Source: Narthecium ossifragum
Lineage: Eukaryota; Streptophyta; Magnoliopsida; Dioscoreales; Nartheciaceae
DNA: 64,000 bases
NCBI GenBank assembly: GCA_963920575.1
Contig: OY986966.1
Coordinates: forward strand, 2,562,130 to 2,626,129
Direction of reading: 5' to 3'
This document shows positions 58,251 through 64,000 of this stretch, piece after piece. Both the position numbers and the translations under genes were made by a program. Position 1 is the first letter of the stretch; the number at the start of each line of letters is the position of its first letter. The notes beneath the pieces are model-generated. The model did not search any database. It had not been told where the DNA came from and saw only the letters and a program-made list of their open reading frames with translations.

Positions 58251-58362
58251 ACAGAGATATGAATTAATCAGAGCCTTAGATCCAGTCTTTCATTCATCTT
58301 TTAATTCTGAAGCATCAAACATATGGAAGCGTGTTTTATGCCTAACATTCGGTATATTTTAG
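58251..58362. other. flank between LINE tail and PILS fragment
   Basis: Short AT-rich stretch ending in an intron-like acceptor TTTTAG at 58357-58362. Confidence 0.5.
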
Positions 58363-59620
58363 GTTGGTGCTATCGTGCTATATACACACGTGTTTCAAAT
58401 GCTTGCTCAACCACCAGGAGGCTCCCTTGATGACACCGAAGTGGAAAAACTTCCGGCTAAGGTTGATAATGTTGACCCTGAGCAAGTGCCATTGATAAGG
58501 TCGGAAGAGCCGGACATGAAAGAGCTAGAGCCATCAAGAACAGGATTGTGACTTCCATCGTGCATTATCATCTATGTCACTTCTTAATTTGTTCCAGACT
58601 TTTAAATTGGGTGAGCCTTCTTACTTGGTATGAGGAAGCAAAGCTTCCTTTATATGGAATCACTTGCCCAATCATGGTGTCTATGACTTTTTTGTACAAT
58701 TAAGATTGTTAAATTGACCATTTAACTCTAGAATGTATAGAATTTGTTCTAGTTTCCATTTTTTTGGGCAGTTCTATGCAATTTTCATCATCTGATATGA
58801 TGGAGTTCCAAATGAGACTGGTAGCCATAGAGTTAAATTGACCATTTAACTCTAGAATGTATAGCTATGTTTTACATATATATAATGGACGGCTTCTGAA
58901 GTTGTTATTCTCGTGGCAGATTCTGGCAATTAGCATTGGTGTTGTACCATCTCTTAAAGCGATTGATATCCTTACAGATGATGCTCCACTATTCTTTTAG
59001 GTACTGCTCTCTTTTCAATATCTTGGGAAATTGCTGAGCTTGTTGCTTTGTAAGCTTATGATGAGAGAATGGTCGTCAAAACATATTCTGTACAGCTTTA
59101 AATAGTGGACAGAAACACATGTTGCGAAAGGAGGTATTTTTATTTAGGAAATGTTGAACATGGCTAATAAGTATGTCTAGTATGACTTTCGTGTCGTTTC
59201 TCATTAATTGCAGATCATATAGTGCTTATAGTTGTCTGAATTTTCGTAGCTAGTGGTTGGATTGCTAAATAAGCAGTCTTTTTCTGTCTATCTCCTCTCA
59301 GCACATCCTCCTCCTAATAGGTTTTCACCGCCACTCTTGCTGTTTGTAGCATTTAAGTTGTAAACATCTCCCATCAGTAGAAGTTCTCTTTACTATCAGT
59401 TCCTCTTAGCTTATCATCTTGGTAATCACCACACTCGCTATGAATAGAATTAGGTAGTAAAGCTTTTTATTTCTGTATATTATCTTTGTTTTTGCAGGTG
59501 CCGTTGCAAACTTAAAAGGCTTTGGAAAGGAAGCTGCTGCTACTTTTGTTCTGGGTTCATATTTTCGCTATCTTCTCCATGGCTGGATGGATTGTTCTTT
59601 ATCTACGCATACTCTTCTAA
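58363..59620 (+). pseudogene. PIN-LIKES (PILS) auxin transport facilitator, degenerate 3' part
   Basis: Three exon-like pieces match the C-terminal half of PILS membrane carriers. Piece 1 (58363-58551): VGAIVLYTHVFQMLAQPPGG, SLDDTEVEKLPAKVDN, EQVPLIRSEEP. Piece 2 (about 58920-59000): ILAISIGVVPSLKAI, DILTDDAPLFF then a stop. Piece 3 (59498-59620): GAVANLKGFGKEAAA, then after a 1-nt frameshift FWVHIFAIFSMAGWIVLYLR and a stop. The N-terminal membrane half, the segment after DDAPLFF and the one before GAVANL are missing. Between pieces 1 and 2 a 34-bp phrase (TTAAATTGACCATTTAACTC, etc.) occurs twice (58711 and 58833). The LINE and gap just upstream may have removed the 5' part. Confidence 0.82.
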
Positions 59621-60090
59621 TTGATGTTGCTGAGACTGCGTCACCGTCTGGCAAAAGATTAGAAACTTGTTTTCATTCCATCCCAATATTGTCAGCAATG
59701 CCAAAAAATATAAATAGGAACATAAGCTAGGTGATATTTTAACTGCTCTATAATGCTTTTGGTGTTTCTATCCATAATTTAACACTTTTTTTATGGCAAT
59801 TGAACAGCAGAAATGCCCCTTGATCTTGTGCCCACAGCAATCCTCCTTCATGCTTTACGCTGTGGAAGCATGAGAAAGATTGGATTAGGCAGGCAATGAT
59901 GAAAAGCATGCATGTTCTTCTCAGAGCCAAGAATTTCCATGGAGGGATAATAAGTACATCAATTCGGTTTGCAACAGCGGTAATCCATATGTGAAGTAAG
60001 ACTGCTTGCTCCTCATATGCAAGTTAATTGATGTAAGAAGCTGCCAACCGAATCCCTTGAAGATACTAAAAATTTGAAGTACTGTTTTCA
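59621..60090. other. 3' flank of PILS pseudogene
   Basis: AT-rich; nothing coding recognised. Confidence 0.5.
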
Positions 60091-60103
60091 TTGGAGAATT
60101 CAG

Positions 60104-60280
60104 TACGGGTCGTTTGGCTCGCTAGAATGGGAGTGAATCCGGCGGATCCCGGAATCCGTGGATTCCAGATTCCCGGATTCCGCCGTTTGGCTCGCCGACG
60201 GATTCTGAAAAAAGTGGACGCCGTTCGCGGTATCCGCAAGAGCGGATTCCGGATCGGGATCCGAGCCAAACGGGCCCAAG
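60104..60280. mobile_element. MITE-like palindromic repeat, GTTTGGCTCG ends
   Basis: Left GGGTCGTTTGGCTCG, right in complement GGGCCCGTTTGGCTCGG. A third copy of CCGTTTGGCTCGCC lies in the middle (60183). The interior is GGATTCCG-rich. No clear TSD. Confidence 0.55.
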
Positions 60281-60373
60281 AGGACTGGTTGCTGATTGTT
60301 AAGATTGTTTAAGTGGCACTTTTCCATGTAAACTTTGTCAAGGCTCCTGATTCTTGTGACCTCGGTAATTTAC

Positions 60374-60698
60374 GGTGTTTGGTTGCTTGTATTAGCTAAT
60401 GCATGCATTAGCTAATGCAACATTTTGGTCTATACCAGTGTTTGATTGGCCATTGCATTAACTAATGCATGTATTAGCTAATACAAAAGGTTGTTTGGTT
60501 GGCCACTGCATTAACTGATGCATGCATCAGTTAATGCAAAAAGGGCCTCCAATGCTGCATTAGCAAAAACAGTCATTTTGGTTATTTTTGCTAATGCAAC
60601 ATTGCATTTGTTAATGCAATACAATGCATTGCATCTGCTAATGCAATGCAGTGCATTGAGCAATGCACTGCATTAGCTAATACAAGCAACCAAACACC
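60374..60698. mobile_element. MITE with perfect 30-bp TIR and ATTAGCTAATGCA palindromes
   Basis: 325 bp. Both ends begin GGTGTTTGGTTGCTTGTATT and continue AGCTAATGCA, perfect over about 30 bp. The interior is made largely of ATGCATTAGCTAATGCA-like units. The TSD is not certain. Confidence 0.75.
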
Positions 60699-60989
60699 CC
60701 CAATTGGGTTGCTTAAACTTAAATGAGAGCTTATTATGTGGCTACTCTTTTAATTATTTTATTTCCTATTATTTGTTGGTAAATTAGTTGTTTTCACATT
60801 TGCAAGTTGTGGATATCAAATTGCAGGCAGGGGACCAACCTAGGAAGATCGAATGAAATAGATCAAAGTCTCCGCAGGGTTATCCAGGTTTGATCCATAC
60901 GGCCCATACGGATAAGTGGCTAGATCCACTTAAATTTCCTAACCATTGACTTTTAGACTTGACCAATGCTTATCATGTTCTAATTCCAT

Positions 60990-61500
60990 TTTATTCTCGA
61001 AGGATAAAGTTTCGTGCATATGACCACATGACATGTGTAATGCACATGTCCTCTAATCGGTAGTAAAGATATCGATTGGTTGATCTAGTCCATCAGGAAC
61101 CTGATGGACTAGATCAACCAATCGATATCTTCACTACCGATTCGATCATTGGTATATTCAATTGGCAGTGAGATATCGATTGGTTGATTTAGTTCATCGG
61201 TAGTGGACTAGATCAACCAATCGATATTTTACTACCGATTTCGAGTGCATGTGTAATATACATGCTCTAGTCCATATATACAAATCACGAGTCTTTGTAA
61301 AATAATGCAATTGGTTCTATGAATAAAGATTCATACACATGGACATGTGGCATGTGCATATTGGTAGCCAAGTATCGATTTTTTCATCTTACCGATACTG
61401 ATAGGATAGATGAAAGAATCGATAATAGACTACCGATTGAATGTATCGGTAGCCTACTACCGATTGCTTCAGGTAGTCCTATTTATCCACCGTCCAATCC
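60990..61500. repeat. dispersed ATCGATT-rich repeat, copy 2
   Basis: Related to the 11730-11970 block. It includes a near-perfect hairpin: GATATCGATTGGTTGATCTA and GTCCATCAGG at about 61067-61096, directly followed by its inverse, CCTGATGGACTAGATCAACC etc. A second, weaker inverted pair lies at 61172-61229. More CGATT-rich text follows to about 61470. Confidence 0.6.
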
Positions 61501-61830
61501 ATCTCGGAACGATGTATTATTCAAAAAAAAAAATTCAAACTCACACGCAACGCGTGGCACGGAACTATAGAATACTCTTGCCCGTTGGAAGGGCCACCAC
61601 GTCAGCACAAAACGGCTGGATGGTGTACGAAGGCCAACAGCTAAGCGGCCGCCTCATCACCCCTTCCACACCTCTCCTTACCGTTCTCATCCCCTCCCCT
61701 CCCGCGCCGCATATTTAATCTTCGAACCAAGAACCGCAGCATACGCTCCGCTAAACCCCTCCTCTACCCTCTTGCTCTCCTCTCTAGGGTTTCTTCTCAC
61801 TCTAATCCGTCCATTGGATCCCTCGCAACG
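61501..61830 (+). promoter_or_regulatory. promoter and 5' UTR of the ABC transporter gene
   Basis: GC-richer stretch upstream of the start codon. A TATA-like CATATTTAATC lies at about 61708-61718, followed by a CT-rich leader (CTCCTCTACCCTCTTGCTCT) typical of plant 5' UTRs. Confidence 0.4.
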
Positions 61831-64000
61831 ATGAGAGCCGTGCCGAGGTGCCTCGCCACCAGCAGGCTCCTCCACGGTGGTGGCGGCGCCGCGCGGTGCC
61901 CCGAGCTCCTCTCCTCGTGCCGCTTTTGTTCTTATCCAACAGCCAAGGAGGATCGAGTTCGGAGTGGCAATATTGGGAACCCTCTTCTTGTTGGAGAGTT
62001 CTTGGATTCCGATCGTCGTCGGATCGATTCGGCAATGAGCGGTGGCTGTTTTAGACGAATGATTGGGTTTCTATCGGATTCTTCTTTGCCGGTGGGAAGC
62101 AGACCCAGTAGAGATTTGGTACGATCAAGAACTCTTCTCCTCCTTTTTTTGGGCTTTGGTTTTATTTAGCATGTTAGCTAGCGTTTATATTGCAACAAGG
62201 ACTCATTGCAAGGAGGGTATCTCATGCTATAGGGTTTTGTGAGACCTAATGACTTACTATAATTAGTTTATATGAAACCTGTTATCTTGTGATTGGAGGA
62301 GTTCATTGCTTTTTTTAATTATTTATTTTCCAGCGCTTAGAAGCATTTACACGTTATTCTTGGTGCATTTGGAAATGCTACTTCACTGTAATTTATAAAG
62401 CATCAAGAAACATTGTCAAAACGATGAACTTTTAAGAGCAAATGTGTATTTCTTTCTTTGAAGAAGAACTTAGGCAAATTCTCTTTTCGGGAAGAACTTT
62501 TGTTATTATGCTTCAAAGGTTGCAACTCTTTTAGGGATATTCACTCAAAGGGCATGCACTATTCTCGACATCTTCTGGTGGGATGACAGCAGCAAAGCCA
62601 GTTGGTGAATCCGTGAAGCAAACCCAAGAAGACATAACCAAGAAGGTATCTGCTGATGAGCGAATTGCAGACGTGAAGATCCTCCACGCCCTTGCAAAAT
62701 ATTTGTGGCTGAGAGAGAATCCTGAATTTAATTGGAGGGTGTTCCTGGCTCTGGCTCTCCTTGTTAGTGCAAAGGTGAGAACCATGCTATGCCTGGTTAT
62801 ATTGGAAGCGTGTTTTTGCTGTGCACTTGATTTTTCAGAACCTGAAGGTTAAAGTGGTCAACAGAATAGCTTGTCACAATTTCTAAAAGCTTGTAAAATT
62901 GTTGGGAAGTTGTTTGATTTCCCTTGAATCACTATCTGGCAGTTCTGTCTGAACTATTGGACATGGTACAAATATTTTCCAGCAGGTATACACAAGTTGT
63001 TAGGACTTGTGTCGTCTTAATTAGATGCTGCTGATATTTGTTGTGTTGTATTCGTTCCTGCCTTTGCTTTCTATTGAAATGTTTATTTTGCAATTTTCTT
63101 TTATTTTTTATCCTATTTGTGATACTCTTGTACTTCTTCATTCTTTAACCTTTTATTTTGCTCCTACGATTGTGCTTTGCTTGTTCTTGATGGACCGTTC
63201 TTGTATCTTCGTTGCTGACTAGGATATGATTTTATTTCTGTGTGCTTATTAGCTGAAACTTATGTCCCCATTCTGTTCATCCAATTTTTGTGTCCAGAAC
63301 ATATAATGTCATCTGCTTCTTGATCTCATGTTTAATATTACATGCCAACTATTATACCTCATCTAGTAGACAATCGTGTTGTAGGAAATATATTGTCTAG
63401 TACTGTATTGATGGAGATTAATTGGTTTCCAAAACACACACACTCATGAAATTGCTCAAAATACCACTTCAGATTTCGAAGGATAGAAGAAAAATTGTCG
63501 TTGAACGTTGTATGGACTATGGAGCATTCTTATTGAATGTGCTTGTTGGTTTCTTGCCGTACGTGGTTTCAACTATTTTTAGTTCATTTAAGTTCCTTTG
63601 CTCAAAAGCGTTACTCATGCCCTTCTGCATATTAATGTGGCACTCCTTAAATTTATCCTTATTGCTATCATGAATCAATTACAATGCATTGCGACCATGA
63701 ACTTCGTGTTTGACACATTTTCATAGAAGAGAGGAAGCACTGGACTGTTGAGCTACATGGGGGGTTATGTGATATTTCTCTAGTCATGATGGTTTGCCTT
63801 TTTATCCTTATTAGGCATAAGTATTGTTTTGCTGACTATCTTTACGTTTTGGTCTATGGTCAAATATTAGGTCATAAATGTTCAAGTGCCTTTCTTGTTC
63901 AAGCTTGCTGTTGATTGGCTTGCAACACTTATTGGTTCTGGTAGCACATTGTCATCATTTACAGAGGCTAACGCTACCCTCCTGGCACTTTTTGGGAGTC
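61831..64000 (+). CDS. ABCB25: mitochondrial ABC transporter of the ATM type (ABCB23/24/25), 5' part
   Basis: Half-size ABC transporter of the mitochondrial inner membrane that exports a sulfur- and glutathione-containing compound for cytosolic iron-sulfur and molybdenum cofactor assembly. Exons: 61831-62118, 62535-62774 and 63871 to the window end, in frame with GT-AG sites. Exon 1 is an Arg/Ser-rich mitochondrial targeting sequence (MRAVPRCLATSRLLHGGGG). Exon 2 contains HALFSTSSGG, then DERIADVKILHALAKYLWLR and ENPEFNWRVFLALALLVSAK. Exon 3 starts VINVQVPFLFKLAVDWLATL, the family's signature before the first membrane helices, and is cut at LLALFGS. The start is the first ATG of the open frame. 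ATP-binding motifs lie beyond the window. The paralog number cannot be fixed from this part. Confidence 0.93.

Noticed and set aside
1..64000. CRISPR arrays, bacterial operons, tRNA and rRNA genes
   Set aside because: None seen; the sequence is plant nuclear. The short regular repeats present are inside LTRs, MITEs or introns. No cloverleaf tRNA was recognised by eye, though a covariance search could not be run.

Overview
The window is nuclear DNA from a flowering plant, most likely a monocot. The genes have many GT-AG introns, the first exons of several genes are very GC-rich, and all recognisable products are plant families. The DNA between the genes is a dense graveyard of plant transposons. 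I cannot name the species. There is one run of 200 Ns (56441-56640).

Host genes, left to right. (1) A complete 12-exon minus-strand gene for Mediator subunit 33 (MED33/REF4-like), 1184-10196; the exons join in frame to about 1329 aa. (2) An intronless LEA_2/NHL membrane protein, 17803-18417 (+). (3) A five-exon reticulon-like B protein, 26568-28984 (+). (4) A three-exon YCF54/LCAA chloroplast protein, 29429-31030 (-), converging on the reticulon gene. (5) An intronless CML42/43-type calmodulin-like protein, 31416-31970 (-). (6) A five-exon cytochrome P450 of the CYP714 type, 43444-46190 (-), intact apart from one 1-nt frameshift. (7) The 5' part of a mitochondrial ABC transporter of the ATM type (ABCB23-25), from 61831 (+), running off the window end. 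Between these lie broken genes: acid phosphatase (about 42735-43140), class III peroxidase (about 54420-55015), a MAKR-like fragment (55440-55971) and a PIN-LIKES fragment (58363-59620).

Mobile DNA fills most of the rest, and many elements keep exact target-site duplications (TSDs). They include a 2.8 kb gag-only Ty1-copia retrotransposon (11976-14807, TSD TGGGA) and a related solo LTR (37505-38158, TSD AAAAG). There is a 4.1 kb L1-type LINE (20413-24480, 16-bp TSD). A second LINE (about 46620-51768) is split by a 3.1 kb hAT transposon (47067-50203, TSD CAAGCAGC) and by a small solo LTR (50541-50929, TSD ACCGG). Two Mutator-like long-TIR elements (19409-20339 and 57047-58200) have perfect 9-bp TSDs, the second inside a third LINE tail. 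Several smaller hAT derivatives and a scatter of PIF/Harbinger-like MITEs with CGTTTGGT ends complete the set.

The most unusual signal is in the LTRs. The U3 of the gag-only element holds ten copies of the palindrome GGATCGATCC (or near matches) spaced almost exactly 20-22 bp apart. The related solo LTR keeps the same downstream half but carries a different palindrome, CGGTCGACCG, in a similar array. I know no description of this and rate it the best candidate for new biology here. The host genes form no pathway or operon; they are ordinary, unrelated plant genes.
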